Source: Saccharopolyspora indica (lineage in GTDB: Bacteria > Actinomycetota > Actinomycetes > Mycobacteriales > Pseudonocardiaceae). Taken from it: 64,000 bases of DNA. The translations under genes and the position numbers were made by a program. Each line of letters begins with the position of its first letter. Positions within the stretch are counted from its first letter, which is position 1. The stretch lies in the NCBI RefSeq assembly GCF_027853965.1, contig NZ_JAQGLB010000003.1, positions 1 through 64,000 on the forward strand, written 5' to 3'. The notes beneath the pieces are model-generated. The model did not search any database. It saw nothing but the letters and a program-made list of their open reading frames with translations, and had not been told where the DNA came from. Below are positions 15,156 to 24,744 of the stretch, piece after piece.

Positions 15156-17041
15156 CCGAGGAGAACGCCGCATCACCCGCGGATGCGGTGCGCGCGGTGC
15201 TCGCGCGCTTGGACGAGCACGTGGAAGGCGTCGACCCCGACACCGCGTTGCCCTGCCCCGACGCGCTCGAAGCGCTGGCTTCCTGCTTCGGGCTCAGCAC
15301 GTTCGAGCGCGAGGTCCTGCTGCTGTGCGCGGCGATGGAGATGGACGCGACCACGGCTGGCCGGTGCGCGGCGGCCAGCGGATCTACGCGCGCGTTCCCG
15401 ACGTTCTCGCTCGCCCTGGCCGCGCTGACCGAGCCGCACTGGAGCGCGCTCGCCCCGGTCTCGCCGCTGCGCCGCTGGCGGCTGGTGGAGCTCGACGAGG
15501 AATCCGGGCTGACCACCGGCAGGCTGCGCATCGACGAGCGCATCCTGCACTTCCTGCTCGGCGCGCCCTACCTGGACGTCAGGCTGCACGGGCTGCTGCG
15601 GCGGGCCCCGGTGCCGGACTCCCTGCCGCCGTCCTACGGAGCGGCCGCCGAGCGCGTGGCGATGAGCTGGGCCGACGGCCGCTCGGACGCACCGCTGCGG
15701 GTGGAGCTGGTCGGCGGCGACGAGCGAACTCGCAGCGACATCGTCACCGCGGCCGCCGCCGGCTGCGACCTGGCCCTGTACGCGATGGACGGGACGGACG
15801 TGCCGACCGATCCGGCCGAGCGCGATCAGCTGGCCCGGTTGTGGCAGCGCGAAGCGGTGCTGCTGCCCGCCGCGCTGCTGCTGGAGGTCGGCGAACCGGA
15901 CCGGGAGCAGGCCTCGGCGATCGAGGCGTTCCTGGAGTCGACCGCGGTTCCGCTGGTCGTCGCCAGTGCCGAGCCGCGCCCGAGCAGCCGGTCCCGGGCC
16001 GAGCGGGTGCTGGTCCCGGCGCTGGACAACGACGAGCAGCTCCAGCTGTGGCGGGACGCCTTCGCCGAGGTGCCGGACGTGTCCGACGCCGACATCGCCA
16101 ACCTGGTCTCGCAGTTCTCGCTGCCGCCGCACGTGGTCTCCTCCGCCGCTGCCGCCGTGCGCCGGGACGCCTCCGGTGACGACGCGGTCGGGCTGGCGTG
16201 GCAGGCCGGGCTCAACGAGGCGCGGATGGGGCTCGACGAGCTGGGCAGGCGCATCGAACCCGAGGCGGGCTGGGGCGATCTGGTGCTGCCGGAGCGGCAG
16301 ATGCGGGTGCTGCGGGAGATCGTCGCGCACGTCCGGCAGCGGGCCACCGTGCACCACGAGTGGGGCTTCTCCGGCACGCTGCGGCGGGGGCTCGGCGTCA
16401 CCGCCCTGTTCGCGGGCGGTTCCGGCACCGGCAAGACCCTCGCGGCCGAGGTGATGGCCCGCGAGCTGGGCCTGGACCTGTTCATCATCGATCTGTCCCA
16501 GGTGGTCAGCAAGTACATCGGCGAGACCGAGAAGAACCTGCGCAAGGTCTTCGACGCCGCCGAGCGCGGTGGCGCGCTGCTGCTGTTCGACGAGGCCGAT
16601 GCGCTGTTCGGCAAGCGCAGCGAGGTCAAGGACAGCCACGACCGCTACGCCAACCTGGAGGTCAGCTACCTGCTGATGCGCATGGAGGCCTACCGGGGCC
16701 TGGCGATCCTGACCACCAACATGAAGAAGGCGCTGGACACGGCGTTCCTGCGCCGCATCCGGTTCGTGGTGGACTTCCCGTTCCCGAGCGAGCGCGAGCG
16801 CGCCGAGATCTGGCGGCGGGTGGTGCCGGAGCAGGCGCCGGTCAAGGACCTCGAACCGGCTCTGCTGGCGCAGCTGACCGTGGCGGGCGGGTCGATCCGC
16901 AACATCGCGCTGTCCGGTGCTTTCCTGGCCGCCGAGGAGGGCGAGCGGCTGCAGATGCGGCACATGCTGGCCGCCGCGCACACCGAGTACCTCAAGCTGG
17001 AGCGTTCCCTGACGCCTTCGGAGGTGCAGGGATGGGTGTGA
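15152..17041 (+). CDS. CIS AAA+ ATPase (Afp15/Pvc15-like)
   Basis: 629 residues. The N-terminal half is a helical CIS-specific region (residues 1-370). The AAA+ domain follows with Walker A GGSGTGKT (residues 422-429), Walker B LLLFDEAD (Asp480-Glu481), a sensor-1 ILTTNMKKALDTAF segment and arginine RRIRFVVDFPFP. In Afp/PVC the ATPase is needed for assembly or effector loading and is not part of the mature particle. It directly precedes the DUF4157 cargo gene and overlaps the next small gene by ten bases. Confidence 0.95.
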   Translation: MTEENAASPADAVRAVLARLDEHVEGVDPDTALPCPDALEALASCFGLSTFEREVLLLCAAMEMDATTAGRCAAASGSTRAFPTFSLALAALTEPHWSALAPVSPLRRWRLVELDEESGLTTGRLRIDERILHFLLGAPYLDVRLHGLLRRAPVPDSLPPSYGAAAERVAMSWADGRSDAPLRVELVGGDERTRSDIVTAAAAGCDLALYAMDGTDVPTDPAERDQLARLWQREAVLLPAALLLEVGEPDREQASAIEAFLESTAVPLVVASAEPRPSSRSRAERVLVPALDNDEQLQLWRDAFAEVPDVSDADIANLVSQFSLPPHVVSSAAAAVRRDASGDDAVGLAWQAGLNEARMGLDELGRRIEPEAGWGDLVLPERQMRVLREIVAHVRQRATVHHEWGFSGTLRRGLGVTALFAGGSGTGKTLAAEVMARELGLDLFIIDLSQVVSKYIGETEKNLRKVFDAAERGGALLLFDEADALFGKRSEVKDSHDRYANLEVSYLLMRMEAYRGLAILTTNMKKALDTAFLRRIRFVVDFPFPSERERAEIWRRVVPEQAPVKDLEPALLAQLTVAGGSIRNIALSGAFLAAEEGERLQMRHMLAAAHTEYLKLERSLTPSEVQGWV

Positions 17042-17307
17042 ACCGGGATGTGCGGATCACCGTCGGCGAGCTGGTGCTCGACGGCTTCGACCGGGTCGAC
17101 CCGGACCGGGTGGCGGCGGCCTTCCGAGCGGAGCTGACCCGCCTGGTGCGCGAACGCGGGGTGCCCGTGGCCGCCGACGGTGCCCGGCGGTTCGACGAGG
17201 TGACGGAGCTGCCCGAGCTGCCGGTCACCTCCTCTCCCGCCCGCTTGGGCGAGGCGTTGGCGCGCGCGGTGCACGCGGGTCTGGCCGGGAGGGGGCGTTC
17301 GGCGTGA
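17032..17307 (+). CDS. Small conserved CIS protein of unknown function
   Basis: 91 residues starting MGVNRDVRITVGELVLDG, then an amphipathic helix (AAFRAELTRLVRERG). Small ORFs of this type, with an N-terminal strand VxELxLDG and one helix, often sit between the ATPase and DUF4157 genes in CIS loci. It overlaps the ATPase by ten bases and the DUF4157 gene by four (GTGA), so expression is coupled to the cargo. It could be an adaptor for the large protein; that is inference. Confidence 0.65.
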   Translation: MGVNRDVRITVGELVLDGFDRVDPDRVAAAFRAELTRLVRERGVPVAADGARRFDEVTELPELPVTSSPARLGEALARAVHAGLAGRGRSA

Positions 17308-20300
17308 GCTCTCCGGTTCCGGCGCACCGATCGCGCTCGTCGCAGGACGCCAAGCGGCGCAAGCGCAAGGATCGCAAACCGAAGAACCGCGCGCCCGAAC
17401 CCAAGGAGATCGTCAGCGGCGCGGGTCAGCCGCTGGACCACAGCACTCGCCGGGAGCTGGAGGAACGCCTCGGCCACGACTTCAGCCGGGTCCGCCTGCA
17501 CACCGACCGCGAGGCGGGCGAGCTGGCCGACATGCTCGGCGCGGACGCGGTCGCGATCGGCCAGGACATCCTGTTCAGCCCCGGAAAGTTCCGCCCCGGC
17601 ACCGCGGACGGCGAGCGCCTCCTGGCCCACGAGCTCCTGCACACCGTGCAGAACCCCAACGGCCTCGGCGCCCTTCGCGCGGGCCGCGACCTCGGCGCGG
17701 TGAGCCTGCCGCAGCAGGCGATCGAGCGCGAGGCCGAATCCGGTGCCCGGGAGCGGAACCCGGAGGTCCGGGCCGCGCAGACCCCGGGCTGGCTCCGCTA
17801 CGCCAAGGTCGACGCCGACCGGACGCGGATGGAGGTCGTGGACCCGGCGACGTTCGTGGACCGGCTGGTCAACGGCCTGGTCCGGTCGCTGCGCGGTGAC
17901 CCGGAGGACCGCTCCAAGCGCACCCGCAAGCAGCTGGCCCGCATGTCGCCCGAGCTGCGCGAATCCGTGCTGGACCGGCTGGAGAGCAGGCTCCTCAGCT
18001 CGGAGCAGGAGCGCGTGCTCGACCTCGTCGAGGAGATCGAGGCCGACGACAACGTCGAGCGCAGCGCCCTGTCCGCCCCGGAGGTCGAGCCCGACGCCGA
18101 GGCCGACCTGCGGTTGGAGCGCGAGACCCAACAGCAGGAGTCGGCCGACCAGCAGGAGCACGAGGACGAGCCCGCCCAAGCTGCCGGGCCGGACAAGGAG
18201 CAGGGCGAAGCCCCGGGAGCCGACGGCAGCACGCCCGAGAACGCCGGACCCGCTGAACCCGGCGCGGGCGAGACCGAATCCGCTGGTCAGGATCCCGAGG
18301 CGCCGGAATCGGAGGAATCCGAGCAGACCGGGGAATCCGCTTCGGAGGACAAGTCCGAGGAGCGGTCCGGCCCTGGCGAGAAGGGCGCCGAGGAGAAGTC
18401 CGGGGCGGGGGCCGAGAAAGGCGAGAAGGAAGGCGGCCCCGGGGAGAAGAAGGGCGAGTCCGGGGAGAAGGAGGACTCGGACGGTAAGAAGGACGAAGCC
18501 GGTGGCGAGGCGAAGGACGGCGCCGAGCAGGAGCAGGACGAGCAGAAGGCGGAGGAGAAGAAGGAGCAGCCGGGTACGGCGGAGCCGTTGCCCGACAAGG
18601 AGGAGAAGCCGCAGGACAACGGCTCACCGAAGGTCGCGGGCAAGGCCGAACCGCAGCCCGGAGCGGTCAGCGAGCTGGAGGGCACGCGCAACCAGGACGC
18701 CGAAGGTCCCCAGGAGAAGCCCGTCTCGCCTCCGGCAGGCGGTGACTCGGAGGTCGAGGTCGGCGGCGGCGAGGAAAGCGCCTGGGACGTCAAGCTGCAG
18801 CCCGAGGACTTCCTCCCCGAGGAGGACCTGGACGTCTCCGGGGTGCCCACGGCTGACAAGGCGGAACCGGGTGCGTCGGGCAGCGGCGCGATGCCGTCCT
18901 TCCCCGCTCCCCCGCCCACGAAGGCCGACCAGGTGCAAGCCGAGCGCGATGCCGAGGACGCCGAGGACGAGGCGGCCGAAGCCGAACCTGAGGAGGAGAC
19001 CGGGCCGCCGCTGGAGTCCGATCCCGCGGTGGAGACCGAAGGCGGCCCCGGAGCGGCGAGCCTCGCCGACCTCGCCACCGAGAAGGCCACCGACCCCGGA
19101 TCGGCCAAGGGCAAGCAGCCCGCGGATCCGAAGGCGGCCGAGGACCAGGAGAAGGGCCCGGCGGAAGCCCAGCGCACCGCCCAGGACGCAGCGGGCAAGG
19201 CCGAGGGCGACAAGGACGCGGCCGGTGGTGCGGTCAAGGAATCCGCCGCCAAGCAGGAGAAGGAGAAGCCCGGCGAAGGCGGCCGCGAGAAGAAGGAGTC
19301 CGGCGAGAAGAAGGACTCGGCTGACAAGGGCGGCGAGTCCGGGAAGCAAGAACAGGGCAAGGGCCCTGAGGCCGGGCAGCAGGACAAGGACGGCGAGCAG
19401 GGCCAGGACAAGAGCGGCGGCGAGTCCGGTGCGCAGGACAAGACCGACTCCGGAGCTCCCGGCGATTCCAAGGATTCGGGAGGTCAGGGCGAGCAACCGG
19501 GCGGTGGGGAGAGTTCGAAGCCGACCGAGGAGTCCGGCAAGTCCGAGCCGGAGTCCCCGAAGCCGCAGGCCGAAGCGCCGCCCAAGCCGACCGAAGAACC
19601 CGCGCGCACGGAGAGTCCCTCACCGAAGGCACCCGCCCCGAAGTCCAAAGCCCCGAAACCCGAGGCTCCGCAGAAGGCCGAGGAGCCCACCAGACCGGAG
19701 AAGCAGGAGGCAGCCGCTGAGTCGGCGCCGTCCAAGTCCGGTCCCGCTCCTGCGGCACCGCGCGGCGGCGGCCGGGGCAGCACCGGAGGCGGCGGCGCCA
19801 AACCCGCGCCGAAGGGCAAGAAGAGCCAGGCCGTGCCCAACCTGGCCCAGGCCTCTCCGGAGGCGGGCTTGCGCACGGCATCCGGTCTCAAGCCGCACCA
19901 GGCGATGAAGGCGATGAACGGCGTCAACAGCGCCGCGGACCGCTCCGTCGGTGACGAGCACAAGAAGCTTTCCTCCGCCCCGCCCGCCATGCAACGGCCC
20001 TCCGGTGCCCCGCAGACCCTCGACGGCGAACCGAAGGCCGACGCCCCCGCCGACTACTCGACCTCCCCCGCGGAGAAGGCCGACGCGCCGGAGAAGAAGG
20101 ACGCCGAGGTCAAGGACCAGAAGAAGCCGGAGGGCAAGATCCCCGCCGAGGAGGTGGAGGAACCCGACGGCTGGGACACCTTCCTGATGGGCCTCGGTTA
20201 CGTGGTCGGGACGGTCGCCAGCTGGTTCGACTCCGACGTCAAGCCCGAGGACCTCGCGGCCAAGTTCGCCGGCATGCCGACCCAGGACGAAGCCCTCAAG

Positions 20301-23300
20301 GAGGCTCAGGCAGGCACCGCGCCGGGCGTGGAGATGAAGGGCGATGCCGGCGAGAAGTCCCGCGAGCAGAACGAATCCGTCGACACCAAGGGCGAGGAGA
20401 CCGCCGAGACCGGCCGCGACGACACCGAGCGCCGCATGGGCGAGGACCAGGTCTACCCCAAGGCCCCCAAGGAAGAGCTGCGCGGGAAGGTGCCGGAGCG
20501 CGAGCGCGGCAAGGGCGGCGGTCCGGATGGTGGGGCGAACACCGGCGCGGTGCCCGAGGAGGCGGCCTCGGAGGTCGCCGAGCACGAGCGCGGCAAGGAG
20601 TTCAAGTCCTCCTTCAGCAAGGGCGAGCAGAGCCTGGCCGAGGCCAAGCGCAAGAAGGAGGCCGACTCCCAGAAGTCCAAGGAGAAGCACCGGCAGTCGG
20701 TGGATCGAGAGGTCCAGAAGAACACCAAGGAGCAGTCCGGGCAGCGGCAGACGACGCTCGACGACGTCACCGGCGAGCGGCAGCGCTGGCGCGACGATCA
20801 GGACGCCGAGCTCAAGAAGCTCGGCACGAAGAAGTCCGAGAAGCGCGAACAGGCCGAGAAGGACGTCGACAAGCAGGAGAAGGACACCGACAAGAAGGCC
20901 GAGGAGCGCAAGGAGGAGGACAACGGCAAGATCCGCCAGAAGGGGCGCGACGCCGAGGGCGAGGCCAAGACCAAGCGCAACGAGACCGAGAACCAGGCGG
21001 GCAACTGGGTCGAGAAGGCCTTCGAGTACATCAAGCAGAAGTTCATCGAGCTGCGCGACAAGATCATCGAGATCCTCCGCAACGCGCGCGAGAAGATCAT
21101 CGAGTTCGTCGAGAACTTCAAGTTCGACATCGAAGCGCTGATCAACGAGATCCGCGAGACGATCATCGGCCTGATCAAGAAGCTCGTCGAGGAACTGGTC
21201 GAGCTGGCCAAGGCCCTGGTGCAGGCGATCATCGACCTGGCCAACGAGATCCGCAAGTTCATCACGGACCTGATCGAGGCCGCCATCGCGCTGGTGACCA
21301 AGCTAGCCGAGGCCCTCAAGCAGCTGATCAAGGACCTGCTGGAAGCGATCGCGAAGCTGCTCAACGACATCCTCAGCATCCTGAAGAAGGCGCTGGAGGC
21401 GATGGTCCAGGCGGTCAAGGACGCGATCAAGGCGGTCCTGGACTTCGCGTCGAAGCTGCTCAGCGGCCTGGGCCAGTTCATGATGATCGCCGCCGACTTC
21501 CTCAGCGACCCGGGCGGCTGGCTCAGCGGCGCGAAGAGCTCCGCCGAGGACGGCGCGAAGAACCACTTCTTCCGCGAGGTCAAGAACGCGGTCAAGACCT
21601 GGTTCCAGCAGAAGATCGAGGAGATCATCGGCCTGCCCAAGGAGATCATCAACAAGCTGATCAAGGGCGGCCTGACGCTGGAGTGGATCGTCAAGCAGGT
21701 CTGGGACGCCGTCGTCCCCCAGCTGCCGCTCATCCTCGGCGAGGTCCTGATCACCAAGGTCATCGCCAAGCTCATCCCCGGCGCTGGCTGGGTGATGGCG
21801 GTCATCGACGCGATCAAGACGGCGATCGGCGCGCTCGGCGAGATCCTCCGCGCGTTCGGCGCGGTCCTGACCTGGCTGAGATCGGTGCGCAAGGGCGGCG
21901 CGGGCGTCCTGTTCGCCAAGGCAGTGGCGGCCGGTGTGGTGGCCCTGCTGGAGCTGGCCTACGAGTTCCTGCTCTCCGGCATCGGCAAGTACGTCGGCAA
22001 GGTCGGCAGCCGCCTGAAGGACATCGCCAAGCGAATGGCCACCAAGGGCCGCAAGAAGAAGCCGGGCCAGGGCGCCGACGACGAAGACCCACGCCCCGGA
22101 GGCCGCCCCGGCCAGCGCAAGGACACCCCGGGCCCGCGCAACACCCGTCCCGGCGAAGGCAGCCGCGGCCCCGACCGCCCCAACGCGCGCCCCGGAACCA
22201 ACCGGCGAAACGAGCGTCCCGGCCGCCGCAACGACCAACGCCGCAACGACACCGGCCGCCGCGACAACGGCCGCGACGAGAAGGACCGCGAGCGCCAGGA
22301 CGACCGCGTCTCCCCCAGCTCAGCGGCCCGCCAAGCGGCCAACAAACCGGGCGGCAAACCCGGCCCGGACCGAGACGCCCCGAAGCCCGACCGCAACCAC
22401 CGCGGCAGAACGGAATCCGACCAAGACCGCCGGCGCCGCGAGGACAACGACCGAGACCGCCCGGACAAGGACCCCAAGGACCGGGACCAACGCCCGGACA
22501 AGGACAACCCGGACTCCCGAGACCGCAAGCCCACCGACCGAGACGACTCCCCCTCCGCCAAGGACAAGGACGGCAACCCCAAGGGCAAGAAGGACGAGGA
22601 CAAGCCCGACACCAAGCCAACCCCCTCCGCCAAGCCCAAGCCCAAGCCCAAAGCAGACCCACCCCGAAAACCCCGCGAAGACACCGACACCAAGAAGGAC
22701 CAGAAGAAGGACGACGACAAGCAGAAGCCCAAGGGCGACGACACCGGAACCAAGAAGGACGACAAGGACACCACCAACCGCAAGGGCGACGACTCCGATT
22801 CCACTCGCCGCCGAGACGAGGACGGCTCCCAGCGCAAGGACAAGGACGACGACTCCAACAAGCGCAAGGACGATAAAAAGGACAAAGACGGCCCGGGTAA
22901 GCGCAAGGACGACGGCGGCCGACGCGACAAGCACAAGGACTCCGGTTCTGACAGCAGGAAGCCGAAGCGCAAGGACGATAAGAATTCACCACAAGCCAAG
23001 AAGGAGAAGAAGAAAAAGCGCAAAGAGGAGGAAGAGTCAGAGCAGTCCAAGGACGATCAACTTGCCCGGATAGTGGCACGAATCCGTCCAAAACTGTACC
23101 GAGTCATGAGTCGCGGCGTTCGTCAATCATTGTTCAACGAACTTCTCACAACGCTGAGAGTCCGATACCGCCTCACCAGCCTCAGGCCCATCGGCGGCGA
23201 TCCATTCACTGTAATGGCAACCTTAAACCCGTCGCGTCCAGTGATCCCCGGCGAGTACACCGAACCGAACTCCGAGCGTGACGTCTACAGCATCCCGCCG

Positions 23301-23990
23301 GGGGAACCGAAACCCAAGGATGTGGTACAGGAAGAATGGACCGGCCGAGCCCAAAAGGGACAATGGTACACCGGTGAGATCACGCGCGTTATACGAAGAG
23401 GAGGACATCAGCACAGCTTCGACTTCTACGGCCATGGACCAAAAGGAAAGAACGAATTCAGAGTTCCGATCAAGGACGTAAATACCCGCTGGGAGAAGAA
23501 GTACTTCAATCCCAAGGTGTTCAAGATCGGCCAAGAATTTGAAAATATACGACACAGAAATCTCTGGAGCGAATACAACAACGCCCGACAAACGCTGAAC
23601 TACCGCATGACAGCAGGTTTCACCAATCCCGACAACCCGATAAGCTACTCAAAGGAGGGAAAGCCACTCAAGCCTCAGTGGCATCACATCATCGAGCAAC
23701 GACTAAACGGGCCGCACCACATGCTCAACCTGGTACTTACCTCGGCCAACGCGAACCAAGACTTCAACACTTGGATGGACAAGGAACAACCACGCGGAAA
23801 TCCTCGGAAAACATCAAAACACTATCTCCCCTCCACCAACGGAAAACCGGTCCACCAATTCCTGGCAGGAGCTGGGTTCCGCGAAAAAATGGACTGGTCC
23901 ATTAGATGCATGGAAGAGGTACTCGGCAAGAATCCGCTACCACTCAAGAAGGAAGACCAGGGGCGCGGACCGTTCCTTAAACTTTCATAG
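17304..23990 (+). CDS. Giant DUF4157 (eCIS-core) protein with tape-measure-like centre and C-terminal toxin-like domain
   Basis: 2228 residues, read here as five blocks. (1) Basic N-terminus, then a DUF4157/eCIS-core domain, about residues 36-120, with HELLH at 109-113. (2) Helical segment to about 265, then a very long Glu/Lys/Gly/Pro-rich low-complexity linker to about 950. (3) A hydrophobic stretch GWDTFLMGLGYVVGTVASWF near 955 and a charged coiled coil 1085-1235. (4) Long amphipathic and hydrophobic helices, about 1235-1590, resembling tape-measure proteins. (5) A Lys/Asp/Arg-rich linker to about 1915, then a C-terminal globular domain with WHHIIEQ at 2126-2132. From about 22.95 kb GC content drops visibly. 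DUF4157 proteins are known eCIS cargo; the tape-measure and toxin roles here are inference. Confidence 0.85.
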   Translation: MSSPVPAHRSRSSQDAKRRKRKDRKPKNRAPEPKEIVSGAGQPLDHSTRRELEERLGHDFSRVRLHTDREAGELADMLGADAVAIGQDILFSPGKFRPGTADGERLLAHELLHTVQNPNGLGALRAGRDLGAVSLPQQAIEREAESGARERNPEVRAAQTPGWLRYAKVDADRTRMEVVDPATFVDRLVNGLVRSLRGDPEDRSKRTRKQLARMSPELRESVLDRLESRLLSSEQERVLDLVEEIEADDNVERSALSAPEVEPDAEADLRLERETQQQESADQQEHEDEPAQAAGPDKEQGEAPGADGSTPENAGPAEPGAGETESAGQDPEAPESEESEQTGESASEDKSEERSGPGEKGAEEKSGAGAEKGEKEGGPGEKKGESGEKEDSDGKKDEAGGEAKDGAEQEQDEQKAEEKKEQPGTAEPLPDKEEKPQDNGSPKVAGKAEPQPGAVSELEGTRNQDAEGPQEKPVSPPAGGDSEVEVGGGEESAWDVKLQPEDFLPEEDLDVSGVPTADKAEPGASGSGAMPSFPAPPPTKADQVQAERDAEDAEDEAAEAEPEEETGPPLESDPAVETEGGPGAASLADLATEKATDPGSAKGKQPADPKAAEDQEKGPAEAQRTAQDAAGKAEGDKDAAGGAVKESAAKQEKEKPGEGGREKKESGEKKDSADKGGESGKQEQGKGPEAGQQDKDGEQGQDKSGGESGAQDKTDSGAPGDSKDSGGQGEQPGGGESSKPTEESGKSEPESPKPQAEAPPKPTEEPARTESPSPKAPAPKSKAPKPEAPQKAEEPTRPEKQEAAAESAPSKSGPAPAAPRGGGRGSTGGGGAKPAPKGKKSQAVPNLAQASPEAGLRTASGLKPHQAMKAMNGVNSAADRSVGDEHKKLSSAPPAMQRPSGAPQTLDGEPKADAPADYSTSPAEKADAPEKKDAEVKDQKKPEGKIPAEEVEEPDGWDTFLMGLGYVVGTVASWFDSDVKPEDLAAKFAGMPTQDEALKEAQAGTAPGVEMKGDAGEKSREQNESVDTKGEETAETGRDDTERRMGEDQVYPKAPKEELRGKVPERERGKGGGPDGGANTGAVPEEAASEVAEHERGKEFKSSFSKGEQSLAEAKRKKEADSQKSKEKHRQSVDREVQKNTKEQSGQRQTTLDDVTGERQRWRDDQDAELKKLGTKKSEKREQAEKDVDKQEKDTDKKAEERKEEDNGKIRQKGRDAEGEAKTKRNETENQAGNWVEKAFEYIKQKFIELRDKIIEILRNAREKIIEFVENFKFDIEALINEIRETIIGLIKKLVEELVELAKALVQAIIDLANEIRKFITDLIEAAIALVTKLAEALKQLIKDLLEAIAKLLNDILSILKKALEAMVQAVKDAIKAVLDFASKLLSGLGQFMMIAADFLSDPGGWLSGAKSSAEDGAKNHFFREVKNAVKTWFQQKIEEIIGLPKEIINKLIKGGLTLEWIVKQVWDAVVPQLPLILGEVLITKVIAKLIPGAGWVMAVIDAIKTAIGALGEILRAFGAVLTWLRSVRKGGAGVLFAKAVAAGVVALLELAYEFLLSGIGKYVGKVGSRLKDIAKRMATKGRKKKPGQGADDEDPRPGGRPGQRKDTPGPRNTRPGEGSRGPDRPNARPGTNRRNERPGRRNDQRRNDTGRRDNGRDEKDRERQDDRVSPSSAARQAANKPGGKPGPDRDAPKPDRNHRGRTESDQDRRRREDNDRDRPDKDPKDRDQRPDKDNPDSRDRKPTDRDDSPSAKDKDGNPKGKKDEDKPDTKPTPSAKPKPKPKADPPRKPREDTDTKKDQKKDDDKQKPKGDDTGTKKDDKDTTNRKGDDSDSTRRRDEDGSQRKDKDDDSNKRKDDKKDKDGPGKRKDDGGRRDKHKDSGSDSRKPKRKDDKNSPQAKKEKKKKRKEEEESEQSKDDQLARIVARIRPKLYRVMSRGVRQSLFNELLTTLRVRYRLTSLRPIGGDPFTVMATLNPSRPVIPGEYTEPNSERDVYSIPPGEPKPKDVVQEEWTGRAQKGQWYTGEITRVIRRGGHQHSFDFYGHGPKGKNEFRVPIKDVNTRWEKKYFNPKVFKIGQEFENIRHRNLWSEYNNARQTLNYRMTAGFTNPDNPISYSKEGKPLKPQWHHIIEQRLNGPHHMLNLVLTSANANQDFNTWMDKEQPRGNPRKTSKHYLPSTNGKPVHQFLAGAGFREKMDWSIRCMEEVLGKNPLPLKKEDQGRGPFLKLS

Positions 23991-24018
23991 GCACCGATAT
24001 CGAAGGAGGGTAAACACG

Positions 24019-24699
24019 TTGGGGACCATTACGGTAACCACAAACATTGACGAGAACACTCGATCAGAGTTAATCAACATGGGATCAATTCTGGTCGAAC
24101 GTAGTCCCGAAACATGGTCACTCCCACCCGGCAAAATCGACGCCGCAGTCGAGGCACTGGCCAATCGAAAGTATGAATTCCAAGTATTCGATCTAGCCCC
24201 TCAAGACGATATTCACCCCAGAGCAGAGCAAGCCGCCTACCTGTGCCCCGTGCCAGAAAGAGAGCTCGACGAGCTACCTCCCGGCCCGCAGTTAACCTAC
24301 GCCGAAGACGGCAACATCATAGCCAATCGAGATCTCATAGAGGCGATCGCCGAACTAACGACCGATACACAGTGGACGCCACACGCAAGAGAGGGATTCT
24401 CATTTCTTTCACATGCAGCAAAGCTGCCTGACCCAATAAGGATAAGAACGCTTTTCCGGAAATGGCCAAGGGCGGGTGACAAATGGGTGTTGTCCCACGA
24501 TGGACGCGAGTACCTAACGGACCAAAATGCTAAAGCGATCTCCTCTCACGGATTAGCCTGGGCCACCCGATATCAGCACCGAGAGCAGGTCTTCCACTGT
24601 CCATCAATCTTAATCTGGAACGGCGAACTAATCGACACACTAATAGCGCGGAAAGTCCACTTCTCCAGCAGCCCTGTTTACTATCTGCGTGAAACCTAA
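24019..24699 (+). CDS. Low-GC hypothetical protein, candidate immunity protein
   Basis: 226 residues from a TTG start at 24019 preceded by AAGGAGGG, 28 bases after the DUF4157 stop. No domain recognised. It is acidic-to-neutral, with no signal peptide or TM segment, hence cytosolic. Base composition is clearly AT-richer than the operon and matches the 3' end of the DUF4157 gene, as toxin-immunity cassettes exchanged together do. All other genes from sheath to DUF6519 are recognisable CIS parts or occur commonly in such loci; this one does not. An alternative is a toxin chaperone or a second effector. Confidence 0.6.
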   Translation: MGTITVTTNIDENTRSELINMGSILVERSPETWSLPPGKIDAAVEALANRKYEFQVFDLAPQDDIHPRAEQAAYLCPVPERELDELPPGPQLTYAEDGNIIANRDLIEAIAELTTDTQWTPHAREGFSFLSHAAKLPDPIRIRTLFRKWPRAGDKWVLSHDGREYLTDQNAKAISSHGLAWATRYQHREQVFHCPSILIWNGELIDTLIARKVHFSSSPVYYLRET

Positions 24700-24744
24700 A
24701 TGGATCTTTAAAATACTTCGACCACCGCAACGATTGGATGCCAA

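Noticed and set aside
22080..22990. Repetitive Lys/Asp/Arg-coding stretch as a tandem repeat or CRISPR-like array
   Set aside because: The DNA is low-complexity coding for a charged linker. It has no regular unit or spacers.
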